Assembly (NCBI GenBank): GCA_902765395.1
Contig: CACWZP010000002.1
Span: forward strand, 124,001-188,000
Reading direction: 5' to 3'
Source of the DNA: an uncultured Eubacteriales bacterium
Lineage (GTDB): Bacteria > Bacillota > Clostridia > Christensenellales > Aristaeellaceae
DNA: 64,000 nt
Part shown: positions 41,296-50,958 of the stretch, one piece after another
How positions within the stretch are numbered: position 1 is the first letter of the stretch
Layout: every line of letters starts with the position of its first letter
Translations under genes and position numbers: made by a program
Notes under the pieces: generated by a model
What the model was told of the DNA's origin: nothing
Seen by the model: the letters and a program-made list of their open reading frames with translations, nothing else
Databases searched by the model: none

Positions 41296-42192
41296 TTATC
41301 CCTGTATGAACCTGTCGATCTCCCCGCAGGCCTGGACCACGGGGTCGCCTGTCATGTCCAGCCAGAGGATGTCCCGGTCCCTTCTGAACCAGGTCATCTG
41401 GCGCTTGGCAAACTGCTTGATGGCGGTGCCCAGCAGCTCCACCATCTCCTCGCGGCTGGAAATCTCGCCGTTCAGGTACTGGGCGATGAAGCGGTACTCC
41501 AGGCCCAGCTTGTAGAGGAACTCCGCGCTGACGCCCGCGTCCATCAGGCCTTTGACCTCCTCGATCATGCCGGCCTTCAGCCGCCGCTCCAGCCGCTCGT
41601 CGATCCGCGCGCGCAGGGCCTCCCTCTCCCAGGTGACGCCCAGCTTTAAGCATTCATAGCGGGGCTGGCTGCGGGGCACGTGGTCGTCCCCGGCGTGCAG
41701 CTTCTCCAGCAGCCGCATCACCCGGTTGCGGTTCTTCGGCTCCACATCCGTGTCCGGCAGCGCCTTGAGCAGCATCTCATACAGCTTTGGCGTTTCGAAG
41801 GTCTCCAGGTACGCCCGGTACTCCAGGTCCGGCGCCTTGTCGCTCATCACATAGCCCTCGGTGACCGAGGCCACATAGAGCCCCGTGCCGCCCACCAGGA
41901 AGGAAAGCCTGTCCCGGGAAATGATGCCGTCGATGGCCTCGTAGGCCATGCGCTGGAAATCGTGCATGGAAAAGAATTCGCCCGGCTCGCACACGTCGAT
42001 CAGATGGTGGGGCACGCCCCGCGTCTCCTCCGGGGTGATCTTGCCGCTGCCCAGGTCCAGCCCGCGGAACACCTGCCGGGAGTCCGCGGAGACGATCTCG
42101 CCGCCATAGTGTTCGGCCAGCGTCACGCCCAGCCCGCTCTTGCCGGAGGCGTTGGTGCCCATGATGACGATGATCTTTGAAAGATCGGACAT
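41296..42192 (-). CDS. miaA: tRNA dimethylallyltransferase
   Basis: Transfers dimethylallyl from DMAPP to A37 of tRNAs reading UNN codons. 298 residues. The P-loop is IMGTNASGKS near residue 11, followed by EIVSADSRQVFRGLDLGSGK with catalytic Asp and the DVCEPGEFFSMHDFQ segment, VGGTGLYV, and the C-terminal AKRQMTWFRRD. It uses the product of the MEP pathway encoded in this window. GTGAAAGAGGTTGTACT upstream of the ATG supplies the ribosome site. Confidence 0.96.
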   Translation of the reverse strand: MSDLSKIIVIMGTNASGKSGLGVTLAEHYGGEIVSADSRQVFRGLDLGSGKITPEETRGVPHHLIDVCEPGEFFSMHDFQRMAYEAIDGIISRDRLSFLVGGTGLYVASVTEGYVMSDKAPDLEYRAYLETFETPKLYEMLLKALPDTDVEPKNRNRVMRLLEKLHAGDDHVPRSQPRYECLKLGVTWEREALRARIDERLERRLKAGMIEEVKGLMDAGVSAEFLYKLGLEYRFIAQYLNGEISSREEMVELLGTAIKQFAKRQMTWFRRDRDILWLDMTGDPVVQACGEIDRFIQG

Positions 42193-42224
42193 AGTACAAC
42201 CTCTTTCACTGATTTTGCAGGGGG

Positions 42225-42542
42225 ATCGGGGGCGCAGCTCCCGATGACGAATCGTGCCCGGCGGCGTGTACGGCGGGCACGGGCCATTTTTGCGGCGGGC
42301 AGCTTGTCGACCAGAGCAAAAATGGCTTCATTGCAGATTTGCCGACCGGAGATTTCCGGCGGTTGGATCCAGTCGGTCCAGTAAGTTTCAACCGGCGGGA
42401 ATCTCAAGGCAAATCTGTCAAAGGGGTGGTAAAGGCAACAAACCCGTTGGGTTTGTTGGTCCAGTCGAAGACTGGACTGCCGACGGCTCAAATCGAAGAT
42501 TTGAGGCGCGACACCGTTGGCGGGGGAAGCAGGTCCCCCGCC
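42225..42542 (-). repeat. Dispersed hairpin-chain element B, copy 1
   Basis: The 353-bp gap between glutamine synthetase and miaA is filled by consecutive hairpins. Core (42283-42542): GCCATTTTTGC/GCAAAAATGGC; CAGATTTGCC/GGCAAATCTG (42334, 42408); CAACAAACCC-GTT-GGGTTTGTTG (42436-42458); GTCCAGTC-GAA-GACTGGAC (42459-42477); CTCAAATC-GAA-GATTTGAG (42487-42505); GGCGGGGGA/TCCCCCGCC (42519-42542). Further hairpins lie at 42225-42245 and 42254-42280. Matches 61127-61340, where several stems differ but remain paired. No protein is encoded. The GC-rich end abuts the glutamine synthetase stop. Confidence 0.82.
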
Positions 42543-42545
42543 ACT

Positions 42546-44633
42546 TTACTTTACACTGTACAGCACGTCGATCATGCTGGGATAGGGCCACTCGGCCTTG
42601 GGCGTCATGGCCTCGCAGGCGTCGCAGGCGGCGCGCAGGGCGTTCATCGCGCCAACCACGTCGTCCTTGTAGCGCATGGCGCGCTCCAGGGAATCCTCGG
42701 CGGCGTCCGCGTGGTGCAGGGCCTCGCCCAGGGTGCTGCAAATGGCGTAGATCTCGTCCGTCAGGCGGGACAGCTCCCGGCAGCGGGCCTTCTCATAGCC
42801 GCAGGCCACGCCGGCGACATCGCCCTTCACCCGGGCGTTTTCGCACAGCTTCGCGCTGAACGCGCTCACCGCGGGCAGTATGTTCCGGCCTACCATGTCC
42901 ATCAGGGTCTGGGCCTCGATGTGGATGATGTGCACGTAGTTCTGCAGCAGTATCTCGTAGCGGGAGCGCAGCTCGGCCGCGCTGAACACGCCGTGCTCCT
43001 CGAACAGCTTCACGTTCTTGCCGTCCAGCAGGTGCGCCAGGGCCTCGGGCGTGGTCTTCAGGTTCATCAGCCCGCGCCGTTCGGCCTCCCGGGGCCAGTG
43101 GTCGTCATAGCCGTTGCCGTTGAACAGGATGCGCTTGTGCTGCTTGATGGTCCGCTGGATCAAATCGTGCAGCGCCGCGGTGAAGTCTTCCGCGCCCTCC
43201 AGCTCGTCGGCGAACTGCCTGAGGCTCTCGGCCACGGCGGTGTTGATGACGATGTTGGGCTTGGCGATGGACTGGCTGGAGCCGGGGCTTCGGAATTCAA
43301 ACTTGTTGCCGGTGAAGGCGAAGGGGCTCGTGCGGTTGCGGTCCGTGGAGTCCTTGGGGAAGCGGGGCAGCACATCCACGCCGATCTTGATCTGCTCCTC
43401 GTCGTGGCCGCCGTAGGGCGCGTCGTGCTCGATGGCCTCCAGCACCTCCGTCAGCTCGTCGCCCAGGAACAGGCTCATCACCGCCGGCGGCGCCTCGTTC
43501 GCGCCCAGGCGGTGGTCGTTGCCCGCCGTGGCCACGGAGATGCGCAGCAGGTCCTGATAGTCGTCCACGGCCTTGATGACCGCGCAGAGGAACAGCAGGA
43601 ACTGGGCGTTTTCAAAGGGCGTGGTGCCCGGGTCCAGCAGGTTCACGCCGTCGCGGGTGGCGATGGACCAGTTGTCGTGCTTGCCGGAGCCGTTCACCCA
43701 GGAGAAGGGCTTTTCGTGCAGCAGGCACACCATGCCGTGGCGATGGGCGATCTTCTGCATCAGCTCCATGGTCAGCTGGTTGTGGTCGGCGGCGATGTTG
43801 GCGGTGGTGAAGATGGGCGCCAGCTCGTGCTGGGCGGGGGCCACCTCGTTGTGCTCGGTCTTGGCCAGAATGCCAAGCTCCCACAGCTCGTCGTTCAGCT
43901 CCTGCATGAACGCCTGCACCCGGGGCTTGATGATGCCGTAATAGTGGTCCTCCAGCTCCTGGCCCTTGGGGGGCTTCGCGCCCAGCAGCGTGCGGCCGGT
44001 GAGCATCAGGTCCTCCCGGGCGTCCACCATGCCCTGGTCCACCAGGAAGTATTCCTGTTCGCTGCCCACGGTGGTCACCGGCGCGGGGCCGTCGTAGCCG
44101 AACAGCTTCAGCACCCTCAGCGCCTGACGGCTGATGGCCTCCATGCTGCGCAGCAGGGGCGTTTTCATGTCCAGCGCCTCGCCGCCGTAGCTGCAAAAGG
44201 CTGTGGGGATGTAGAGCACGGTGTCCTTGATGAAGGCATAGCTGGTGGGGTCCCAGGCGGTGTAGCCCCGGGCCTCGAAGGTGCTGCGCAGGCCGCCGGA
44301 GGGGAAGGAGGAGGCGTCGCTCTCGCCCCGCACCAGCTCCTTGCCGGAGAACTCCATGATCACGCCGCCGTCGCCGTTGGGGCTGATGAAGCTGTCGTGC
44401 TTCTCGGCGGTGATGCCGGTCATGGGCTGGAACCAGTGGGTGAAGTGGGTGGCGCCCTGCTCGATGGCCCAGTCCTTCATGGCGTTGGCGACGATGTTGG
44501 CGATGCCCAGGTCCATGCGCTTGCCCTCGCTGATGCAGCGCAGCATCTCCCGATAGGTGTCCTTCGGCAGGCGCTGGCGCATGGTGGCGAGGTTGAAGAC
44601 CTTGGCGGCAAAGCGATTGGCGACGTCGTTCAT
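42546..44633 (-). CDS. glnN: Glutamine synthetase type III
   Basis: Makes glutamine from glutamate, ammonia and ATP; a dodecameric type III enzyme common in Clostridia and Bacteroidetes. 695 residues, the type III length. N-terminal [23 protein letters not shown] and the type III-specific [19 protein letters not shown] are present, as are the catalytic [10 protein letters not shown] and [16 protein letters not shown] segments. ATG 44633 chosen by AAGGAGTGATCCGC; an in-frame ATG three codons earlier overlaps this site. It has its own promoter and is followed by element B. Confidence 0.97.
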   Translation of the reverse strand: MNDVANRFAAKVFNLATMRQRLPKDTYREMLRCISEGKRMDLGIANIVANAMKDWAIEQGATHFTHWFQPMTGITAEKHDSFISPNGDGGVIMEFSGKELVRGESDASSFPSGGLRSTFEARGYTAWDPTSYAFIKDTVLYIPTAFCSYGGEALDMKTPLLRSMEAISRQALRVLKLFGYDGPAPVTTVGSEQEYFLVDQGMVDAREDLMLTGRTLLGAKPPKGQELEDHYYGIIKPRVQAFMQELNDELWELGILAKTEHNEVAPAQHELAPIFTTANIAADHNQLTMELMQKIAHRHGMVCLLHEKPFSWVNGSGKHDNWSIATRDGVNLLDPGTTPFENAQFLLFLCAVIKAVDDYQDLLRISVATAGNDHRLGANEAPPAVMSLFLGDELTEVLEAIEHDAPYGGHDEEQIKIGVDVLPRFPKDSTDRNRTSPFAFTGNKFEFRSPGSSQSIAKPNIVINTAVAESLRQFADELEGAEDFTAALHDLIQRTIKQHKRILFNGNGYDDHWPREAERRGLMNLKTTPEALAHLLDGKNVKLFEEHGVFSAAELRSRYEILLQNYVHIIHIEAQTLMDMVGRNILPAVSAFSAKLCENARVKGDVAGVACGYEKARCRELSRLTDEIYAICSTLGEALHHADAAEDSLERAMRYKDDVVGAMNALRAACDACEAMTPKAEWPYPSMIDVLYSVK

Positions 44634-44650
44634 GCGGATCACTCCTTGGA

Positions 44651-44692
44651 AAAATTAGGAATGAGGAATGAGGAATCAGGAATGAGGAATGA
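44651..44692. repeat. GAATGAG iterated word in the glutamine synthetase leader
   Basis: Four to five copies of the heptamer GGAATGA (with one GGAATCA) between promoter and start codon of the glutamine synthetase gene. It is the same word that forms the arms of the snap-back repeats at 15298 and 19673, but no opposing arm is present, so this may be a half element. Confidence 0.7.
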
Positions 44693-44746
44693 CAAGCAGT
44701 CCGCAGGCCCGAATCCTCTTGATGAGCATACATATTAATATCCAAC

Positions 44747-44775
44747 ATTTTATGACACTGTCGCCGATTTTTCAA
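44747..44775 (-). promoter_or_regulatory. Promoter of glutamine synthetase
   Basis: Minus-strand TTGAAA (44775-44770), 17-bp spacer, TAAAAT (44752-44747). It leaves an unusually long leader of about 105 nt that contains the GAATGAG repeat. Confidence 0.7.
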
Positions 44776-44828
44776 GCGGGGATGGGGGAGTAAATGGGGA
44801 ATGTTTGTAAAATGTTGCGTGAAACAAA

Positions 44829-44895
44829 AAGTCCTTCGCCGCGCCCGGAATGACAGCGATACAAAACGCGTCATCCTGAGCACGGCGAAGGATCT
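44829..44895. repeat. GTCATCCTGAGC / AAGGATC palindromic repeat
   Basis: AGTCCTTCGCCG and AATGAC on one side pair with GTCAT and CGGCGAAGGATCT on the other; the centre carries GCGTCATCCTGAGC. Words of this kind are widespread as short dispersed palindromes in diverse bacterial genomes. It lies in the 332-bp gap between the phosphoribosyltransferase and glutamine synthetase, where no gene is visible. Confidence 0.65.
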
Positions 44896-44965
44896 GTGCA
44901 TTCCGGGCATGAAGCCCATTGGATCAGAAAGCGAACCCTTCACAATCCAATCCAAACTCTCAACT

Positions 44966-45529
44966 CTAATCCAGAGGCTGCCCCTTGCTGTTGAACAGCG
45001 GCAGCTTCTCCAGGTAGATGATGTCCTCCCGCCGGGTGGCGTCGCCCTCGGCCAGGATCGCCATGCGGCCCACGATGTTGCCGCCGGCCTGCTCAACCAG
45101 TTCCTCCAGTGCGCGCAGGGATTCGCCGGTGGAGATCACGTCGTCCACGATCACTACGCGCCTGCCCTTCATGTATTCGGCGTCCTTGCCGTCCAGGCAC
45201 AGGGTCTGCTTGTGGTTGGTGGTGATGGAGCGCACCTCCACGGTCATGACGTCCTTCATGTACAGCTTCGGGGCCTTGCGGGCCAGCACATAGCGCTCGT
45301 TGCCGTTCAGCCGGGCCATCTCGCAGATCAGAGGGATGCCCTTGGACTCGGCGGTGATCAGCACGTCGTGCTCCGGGCAGCGCGCAAGCAGCTCCCTGGC
45401 GCAGGCGGTGGTCAACTCCGGGTCACCGAAGATCACGAACGCGCCGATCATCAGCTTGTCGCTGATGGGGCAGAGGGGCAGGTCGCGGTCCAGGCCCGCG
45501 ATGTTCATCCGGTAAGCCATGTCACTCAT
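44966..45529 (-). CDS. Phosphoribosyltransferase (adenine/xanthine PRTase-like)
   Basis: Type I PRTase of 187 residues. The PRPP-binding motif VVIVDDVISTGESL is intact, and the flexible loop and base-binding hood (MNIAGLDRDLPLCPISDKLMIGAF; VLITAESKGIPLICEMARLNG) resemble adenine phosphoribosyltransferase. It would salvage a purine base to its monophosphate in the cytoplasm. The start follows GAGGTGCGAAT. It lies downstream of a secreted CAP protein gene, with no obvious metabolic partner. Base specificity is not certain. Confidence 0.87.
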   Translation of the reverse strand: MSDMAYRMNIAGLDRDLPLCPISDKLMIGAFVIFGDPELTTACARELLARCPEHDVLITAESKGIPLICEMARLNGNERYVLARKAPKLYMKDVMTVEVRSITTNHKQTLCLDGKDAEYMKGRRVVIVDDVISTGESLRALEELVEQAGGNIVGRMAILAEGDATRREDIIYLEKLPLFNSKGQPLD

Positions 45530-45583
45530 ATTCGCACCTCATTTATATGTATGTACAGCGATCAATCCAGTCAAATTCTACCA

Positions 45584-46828
45584 TCATTGTCCGGCTTTGT
45601 CAATCACGGAAAGGGCACAGGCGTCGGTATATCCGCCCGCGCTTTCCACGATGATTTCACATTTGCCGGGACCGACGGCGATGACGTTTCCGGAGCCGTC
45701 CACTGTGGCCACGGATTCGTCCGTGCTGCGCCAGGCGACGGTCAGGTCGTCGGCGTAGGCGGGGATCACGTCTGCGGCGAGTCGCAGCTCATCCCCCGGA
45801 GCAAGCTCTGCTTCCAGCTGGGAGATCTCCACGTTCACCACGTCCTGAGCGGTCAGCGAGACCATGTCCACCTCGTACTCGATGGGCGCGTCTTTCCCGC
45901 TCACGTCCACCAGACCGTCCACGCGCACCGTCCAGACCTGGTTTTGCTGGTAGTCGGTGAAGCCCGTGCCGGCGAAGTCCGGCCGGAAGATCAGGCAGGG
46001 ACCGGTGCCGTAGCCCTCCAGGTTCAGGGCGCAGAAGCCGTCGCCGTCGCCGCCGATCGGGTCAAAGGCGAAGGTCAGCCCGCCCTGCTCCGAGAGCGTC
46101 ACCACGGGCCGGGACGCGGCCAGGTCGTATGCACCGGGGTTCAGCATGATGGACCAGGCCAGGTGGTCGTGCATCAGCTCGGCGGGGAAGGCCCCGGCGG
46201 CGGGCCAGGCCACGCTGGTCCAATCCGCCTCCCCGGCCAGGTCGTGGGCGTACATCACCACATAGGTGTTGCCCGAGGCGGAGTTCGCCAGCCCGAAGCC
46301 GGTGCCCGACATCTCCGGCGTCAGCGCCCAGCGGCGGTGCCCCAGCGTGGGCAGGTTCTCCTCGCCGTCGTCCCGCAGGAAGTACTCCACGCCCTCCCGC
46401 AGGATGGTGGGCCGCATCCAGTTGAGGCGCGCGATGTTGGAGGCGGAGGTGGCGGTGTGGGCGGACTCGTAGAAGTCGTCGTCCATGTCGGCGGGCTGCG
46501 GGGCGTCGTGATCCACGTAGTCCAGCGCCGCCAGCAGCACCGCTCCGTGCTGGCAGCGGAAGTTGTACAGCGGCAGCAGGCGCACGCCGTCAAGCCCCGC
46601 CAGCCACCGGGCGAAGTTCAGGTAGTCAAGGGCGTCTTCCCGGGCCGCCTCCGTCAACTCGCCCTCGGCATAGGGGGCGGAAACGGCGGGCTCCGCCAGG
46701 TAGGGCGATTCGCTGCCGGCGTTGCCCAGCGCGCCGTAGGCCTCGCGCACCTCGTCCCGGGTGTGGGCATGGGCGGGCAGCGCGGCCAGCGCGAGGGCCA
46801 GCAGTATCGTCAATAGGGCTCTTTTCAA
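45584..46828 (-). CDS. Secreted CAP-domain protein with Ig-like (Big2) domain
   Basis: About 414 residues. A signal peptide (ending PAHA) is followed by a CAP/SCP-type domain (about 50-270; YLNFARWLAGLDGV, CQHGAVLLAALDYVDH, TLGHRRWALTPEMSGTGFG) and a C-terminal bacterial Ig-like domain (about 320-410; VNVEISQLEAELAPGDELRLAADV ... WRSTDESVATVDGSGNVIAVGPG). CAP proteins act at the cell surface; enzymatic function is unclear. The best start is TTG at 46828, seven bases after AAAGGAG; a GTG at 46849 lacks a site. Next to another Big2-domain secreted protein gene. Confidence 0.88.
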   Translation of the reverse strand: MKRALLTILLALALAALPAHAHTRDEVREAYGALGNAGSESPYLAEPAVSAPYAEGELTEAAREDALDYLNFARWLAGLDGVRLLPLYNFRCQHGAVLLAALDYVDHDAPQPADMDDDFYESAHTATSASNIARLNWMRPTILREGVEYFLRDDGEENLPTLGHRRWALTPEMSGTGFGLANSASGNTYVVMYAHDLAGEADWTSVAWPAAGAFPAELMHDHLAWSIMLNPGAYDLAASRPVVTLSEQGGLTFAFDPIGGDGDGFCALNLEGYGTGPCLIFRPDFAGTGFTDYQQNQVWTVRVDGLVDVSGKDAPIEYEVDMVSLTAQDVVNVEISQLEAELAPGDELRLAADVIPAYADDLTVAWRSTDESVATVDGSGNVIAVGPGKCEIIVESAGGYTDACALSVIDKAGQ

Positions 46829-46867
46829 CGCATTTCTCCTTTGTTCCACTGAGCGACCGGGACGCGG

Positions 46868-48400
46868 CTAACCCTCGATGGGGGGAAGGTAGTCCGTGCA
46901 GATGGCCGTCACGCCCTGCTCGATGAGTTGCAGCGCCTTCTCGCGGTCGTTCGTGGTATAGATGCCTGCCTCCAGGCCGTACTTATTATAGGATTCCATG
47001 TAAGACGCCTTCCACCATTCCACGGGCATGGACACCATCCGGATGCCGTTGTTGGCGCAGAAGGACAGGATGTTCTCCAGCTGGGCCTTTGTCGGCGCCT
47101 TCTTGAACGTCTTGTAGAGGGTATAGCAGTAGGATTTGAACGGATAGACCTGCTTCACCGTTTCGATCATCTTCTTATTGTATATCTCCACGTGGAACCT
47201 GTTCAGCACGCTCTCCACGTTCAGGGCTCTGGCGCGCTTGACCAGCGTGGTGAACTGCTTCTTGATGGTGGGCTGGTTGGTGTACTTGTTGTCCGTGCAG
47301 ATGATGACATCCGGGTAATCCCGCATCAGCAGCAACAGCCCATCGATGTCAAGGGGCGTATACTTGCCATAGATCTTTGAAGACATGAACGCTTTGTAGC
47401 TGGTCTTGCTGTACGGCTTGTGGGCCTCAAACAGCTTGCGCTTCCAATTGTGGCACAGCACTATCTTGCCGTCGGAGGTATACTCAAAGTCCACCTCGAA
47501 GACCCTGTGGCCCTCGGCATAGTTTTCCAGGAAGGCCTCCAAGCAGTTGGAATAGTCCATGCCGCCGATGCCGCCCATGGCGTGGGAAACCATATAGGGC
47601 ATCCGGGGCAGATACGGCACGCGCTGAACGGTCAGCGTCAGCGTGGCCTTCTTCTTGTTGGGGGTGGTGGCGGTGATCTTCACCTTGCCCGCCTTCAGCG
47701 CCAGAACGTTGCCGTCCTTGTCCACGGTCGCTATCTTCTTGTCGGCGGACTTCCAGGTCACGCTCTGTTTGGCGGTAGCGGGGGAAACCGTGGCGCGCAG
47801 GGCCAGTGTTTCTTCCACGCAGATCGCGGCGGCCTTGCCCTGGTCGATGGTCACGCTGACCGGCACGGTGGGGTCCACCACCTTCAGTGTCAGCACGAAG
47901 CTCTTTTTCCTGGATAGCTTTATGGTGATCTTGACCTTGCCCGGCTTTTTCGGGGTGACGAGGCCGGCCTTGCTGACGGTGGCGATCTTCTTTGAACTGG
48001 ACTTGTAGGACTGGACGGTCTTGCCGGGAACCTCGATCTGATAGGTCGTGCCCAGGTTGACGGACTTCGTCGCCTTTTTGGACACGCTGAGCACGACTGG
48101 CCCGGCGTCCACTTCCGGGGCGAGGATGGCGGTCTCCTCCGGGGCGGCAGCCTCCGCGTCCAGGGGTTCGGCCAGGATCATGGCATCCTCCGGGTAGGCC
48201 GCCCCGTCCACCGGTATGGCGGTCTCCTCCGCCGCGTCTTCGTCCAGCGAGATTTCGATCTCCTCCGGAATCTCGTCCACGGGGGCAGAGTACTCCGCGT
48301 CCTCCCACGGGCCCAGGTCCTCGGCGTACGCGCCGGGGCAAACGATGAGCGCGCCGGCCAGCGTCAGCCAGGCCAGCAGCAGGCACAATGCTCTCTTCAT
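46868..48400 (-). CDS. Secreted glycerophosphodiester phosphodiesterase with Big2 domains
   Basis: About 510 residues. Signal peptide (MKRALCLLLAWLTLAGALIV to AYAED), an acidic linker (about 30-95), two tandem Ig-like Big2 domains (about 97-260; WKSADKKIATVDKDGNVLALKAG), then a GDPD TIM barrel (about 265-510) starting MVSHAMGGIGGMDYSNCLEAF with FEVDFEYTSDGKIVLCHNW carrying metal ligands. It would hydrolyse glycerophosphodiesters or teichoic-acid-type polymers outside the cell. ATG 48400 chosen because the signal peptide begins there and GGAGG lies 11 bases upstream; longer in-frame starts give an implausible N-terminus. Confidence 0.9.
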   Translation of the reverse strand: MKRALCLLLAWLTLAGALIVCPGAYAEDLGPWEDAEYSAPVDEIPEEIEISLDEDAAEETAIPVDGAAYPEDAMILAEPLDAEAAAPEETAILAPEVDAGPVVLSVSKKATKSVNLGTTYQIEVPGKTVQSYKSSSKKIATVSKAGLVTPKKPGKVKITIKLSRKKSFVLTLKVVDPTVPVSVTIDQGKAAAICVEETLALRATVSPATAKQSVTWKSADKKIATVDKDGNVLALKAGKVKITATTPNKKKATLTLTVQRVPYLPRMPYMVSHAMGGIGGMDYSNCLEAFLENYAEGHRVFEVDFEYTSDGKIVLCHNWKRKLFEAHKPYSKTSYKAFMSSKIYGKYTPLDIDGLLLLMRDYPDVIICTDNKYTNQPTIKKQFTTLVKRARALNVESVLNRFHVEIYNKKMIETVKQVYPFKSYCYTLYKTFKKAPTKAQLENILSFCANNGIRMVSMPVEWWKASYMESYNKYGLEAGIYTTNDREKALQLIEQGVTAICTDYLPPIEG

Positions 48401-48635
48401 GGGCGGCATATCCTCCATATCTCGCGTCCGGACGGCGTTCCGCGGGAAAAATGAACGCCGAATCATTCGATATAATTGAAAATTCCCTGCAAAATGCGAA
48501 AATCCTGCCAAAAGGGGCTTTTCAAAATGACGTTTTTCTGTTAAAATGTATACACTATGGCATATAAGCGCGTATTGGGTGAAACATCCGTTGCGCTTGT
48601 GCGCGCAGTAAAATATCATACAGGGGGAATTCTTT

Positions 48636-50729
48636 ATGAAAGACTATCAGGCCAAGAATATCCGCAACCTGACCATCGCCGGTCACGGCAGCGTGGGCAA
48701 GACCACGCTGGCGGAGGCGCTGTTGTTCACCGCCGGCGCCATTGACCGCCAGGGTCGCGTCGAGGACGGCCAGGCCACCATGGACTACGATCCCGAGGAG
48801 ACCAAGCGTCACATTTCCATCTCCGCCGCCATGGCGCCGCTGGAGTGGAAGGACAAGAAGGTCAACTTGGTGGACGTGCCCGGCTACTTCGACTTCGCCG
48901 GCGAGCTGGTGGGCCCCATGACCGTGTGCGAAGGCGCGCTGATCACCGTGGGCGCGGTTTCCGGCCTGGACGTGGGCGCGGAGAAGGCCTGGGCCATGTG
49001 CGACAAGACCCACAATGCCCGCATGGTCGTCATCACCAAGATGGACCAGGAAAACGCCAACTTTGACAAGGTGCTGGACGAGCTGACCGGCAAGTACGGC
49101 GCCTGCCTGGCCCCCATCGAGGTGCCCATCGTTGAAAACGGCAAGTTCACCGGCGTGGCCTGCCTGCTGGAGAAGAAGGCGTTCATGGGCGAGGGCAAGA
49201 GCCTGAAGGCCGTTGACATCCCCGCCTCCGTTCAGGACGAGGTGGAAAAGTGCCACGAAGCCTTGGTCGAGGCCGCTGCCGGCGCCGACGAAGAGCTGGA
49301 AATGAAGTATCTCGAGTGGCTGGACGGCGGCGAGGAGCTGACCGAGGAAGAGGTCATGTTCGGCCTGCGCAAGGGCATCGCCGACGGCACCGTGGTTCCC
49401 GTGGTCTGCTGCTCCAGCACTACCCGCGTGGGCATTGCCAAGCTGCTGGACAACATCATCGACCTGATGCCCTCCCCGGCCGGCAAGGTTCTGGAAGGCA
49501 CCAATCCCAAGACCGGCGAAGCCGTGGAGCGCGTGTGCGCCGACGACCAGCCCTTCTCCGCCCGCGTGTTCAAGACCATGGCCGACCCGTTCGTGGGCAA
49601 GCTGAGCCTGCTGAAGGTCACCAGCGGCACCCTGGACAGCTCCACCCAGCTGTACAACGTGAACGCCGAAAAGTCTGAAAAGCCCGGCAACATCTACCTG
49701 CTGAAGGGCAAGCAGCAGTCCACCACCCAGAAGGTGTGCGCGGGCGATCTGTGCGCGCTGGCGAAGCTGCCCTCCCTGGCCACCGGCAACACCCTGTGCG
49801 ACCAGGCCAACCCCGTGCAGTTTGCCGACATGGACTTCCCGGCCCCCAACATCTCCAAGGCCGTGTACGCCAAGAAGGCGGGCGAGGAAGACAAGATCTT
49901 CTCCGGCCTGAACCGCCTGATGGAGGAGGATCCCACCATCAAGGTGGAGAAGAACGTGGAGACCGCCGAGAGCGTGCTTTCCGGCCTGGGCGAGATGTCC
50001 ATCGACGTGGTGGCCGCCAAGCTGGCCAGCAAGTTCAAGGTGGAGTGCGACCTGCGCGATCCCAAGATCCCGTACCGCGAGTCCATCCGCAAGCCCATCG
50101 ACGTGCAGGGCCGCCACAAGAAGCAGTCCGGCGGTCACGGCCAGTTCGGCGATGTCAAGATCCGCTTCCGTCCCAACGAGGACCCGAACGACACCGAGTT
50201 CCACTTTGTAGACAGCGTCGTGGGCGGCACCGTCCCGCGCCAGTACATCCCGGCCGTTGAAAAGGGCCTGATCGACAACATCAAGCACGGCGTGCTCGCC
50301 GGCTTCCCCGTGGTGGGCCTGACCGCCGAGCTGTACGACGGCGGCTACCACCCGGTCGACTCCTCTGAAATGGCGTTCAAGACGGCGGCCCGCCTGGCCT
50401 TCAAGCAGCTGACCACCGCCTCTCCCGTCCTGCTCGAGCCCATCTACCATGTGGAAGTGGATGTGCCGGACGCCAACGTGGGCGACATCTACGGCGACAT
50501 CAGCAAGCGTCGCGGCCGCATCCTCGGCTCCGAGAAGGTGGGCGAGCTGCAGCGCGTCATCGGCGAGGCGCCCCTGAGCGAGATGTTCAAGTACGCCACC
50601 GACCTGCGCTCCATGACCCAGGGCCGCGGCTCCTTCACCATGAAGTTCGAGCGCTATGAGGAAGTGCCCGCCAACGAGGCCAAGAAGGTCATCGAAGCCT
50701 ACAAGGCCGAGGAAGAGGACGACGATTAA
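48636..50729 (+). CDS. Elongation factor G-like GTPase (EF-G paralog)
   Basis: Translational GTPase of 697 residues with EF-G domain order (G, II, III, IV, V). The P-loop is GHGSVGKTT (about 16-24) instead of the canonical AHIDAGKTT, the G3 motif is VDVPGYFDF instead of DTPGHVDF, and G4 is TKMDQEN. Domain IV (about 470-590) and V are present, so it is a full-length paralog, not a tetracycline-protection truncated form. Divergent G motifs are typical of the EF-G2/EF-G-like group whose function is less clear. AGGGGGAATTCTTT precedes the ATG. It has strong codon bias toward GGC/CTG/AAG, suggesting high expression. Confidence 0.92.
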   Translation: MKDYQAKNIRNLTIAGHGSVGKTTLAEALLFTAGAIDRQGRVEDGQATMDYDPEETKRHISISAAMAPLEWKDKKVNLVDVPGYFDFAGELVGPMTVCEGALITVGAVSGLDVGAEKAWAMCDKTHNARMVVITKMDQENANFDKVLDELTGKYGACLAPIEVPIVENGKFTGVACLLEKKAFMGEGKSLKAVDIPASVQDEVEKCHEALVEAAAGADEELEMKYLEWLDGGEELTEEEVMFGLRKGIADGTVVPVVCCSSTTRVGIAKLLDNIIDLMPSPAGKVLEGTNPKTGEAVERVCADDQPFSARVFKTMADPFVGKLSLLKVTSGTLDSSTQLYNVNAEKSEKPGNIYLLKGKQQSTTQKVCAGDLCALAKLPSLATGNTLCDQANPVQFADMDFPAPNISKAVYAKKAGEEDKIFSGLNRLMEEDPTIKVEKNVETAESVLSGLGEMSIDVVAAKLASKFKVECDLRDPKIPYRESIRKPIDVQGRHKKQSGGHGQFGDVKIRFRPNEDPNDTEFHFVDSVVGGTVPRQYIPAVEKGLIDNIKHGVLAGFPVVGLTAELYDGGYHPVDSSEMAFKTAARLAFKQLTTASPVLLEPIYHVEVDVPDANVGDIYGDISKRRGRILGSEKVGELQRVIGEAPLSEMFKYATDLRSMTQGRGSFTMKFERYEEVPANEAKKVIEAYKAEEEDDD

Positions 50730-50759
50730 TCCCCAGCCTTCCGGCGTGTGCCGGAGAGG

Positions 50760-50796
50760 AGCCCCTTCAACCCCAGGGTTGGAGGGGCTTTTGTTT
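50760..50796 (+). terminator. Terminator of the EF-G paralog gene
   Basis: AGCCCCTTCAACCC / GGGTTGGAGGGGCT, a 14-bp stem with one wobble pair, then TTTTGTTT. The rest of the 337-bp gap (to 51066) shows only the promoter described next. Confidence 0.85.
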
Positions 50797-50929
50797 GTGT
50801 TACGCGCGATCAGCGGTCGGGCCGCCTAAGACGGGCGCCGCGCGGTCCGTCGGAGGCCGTGGGATCCGCTGGGAATCCTCATTTTACATTAACGACAGCG
50901 TTTGTTTTCGATTTATTCATCATTAAGTA

Positions 50930-50958
50930 TAGACAAAAATGGATATTCATGTTACAAT
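50930..50958 (+). promoter_or_regulatory. Promoter of the giant surface protein gene
   Basis: TAGACA (50930-50935), 17-bp spacer, TACAAT (50953-50958), in a local AT-rich island. The leader is about 100 nt and contains GGTGGGGAAGG; no clear ribosome site directly precedes the ATG at 51067 (CGGGGGGCATGAATAC). Confidence 0.65.

Noticed and set aside
42418-42530. Peptide-like frame reading through element B (around QSKTGLPTAQI)
   Set aside because: Encoded by hairpin arms; both strands show similar pseudo-peptides and no start context.
48401-48635. Promoter of the EF-G paralog gene
   Set aside because: Several TATA-like words but no pair with good spacing; left unannotated. The region otherwise shows no gene.
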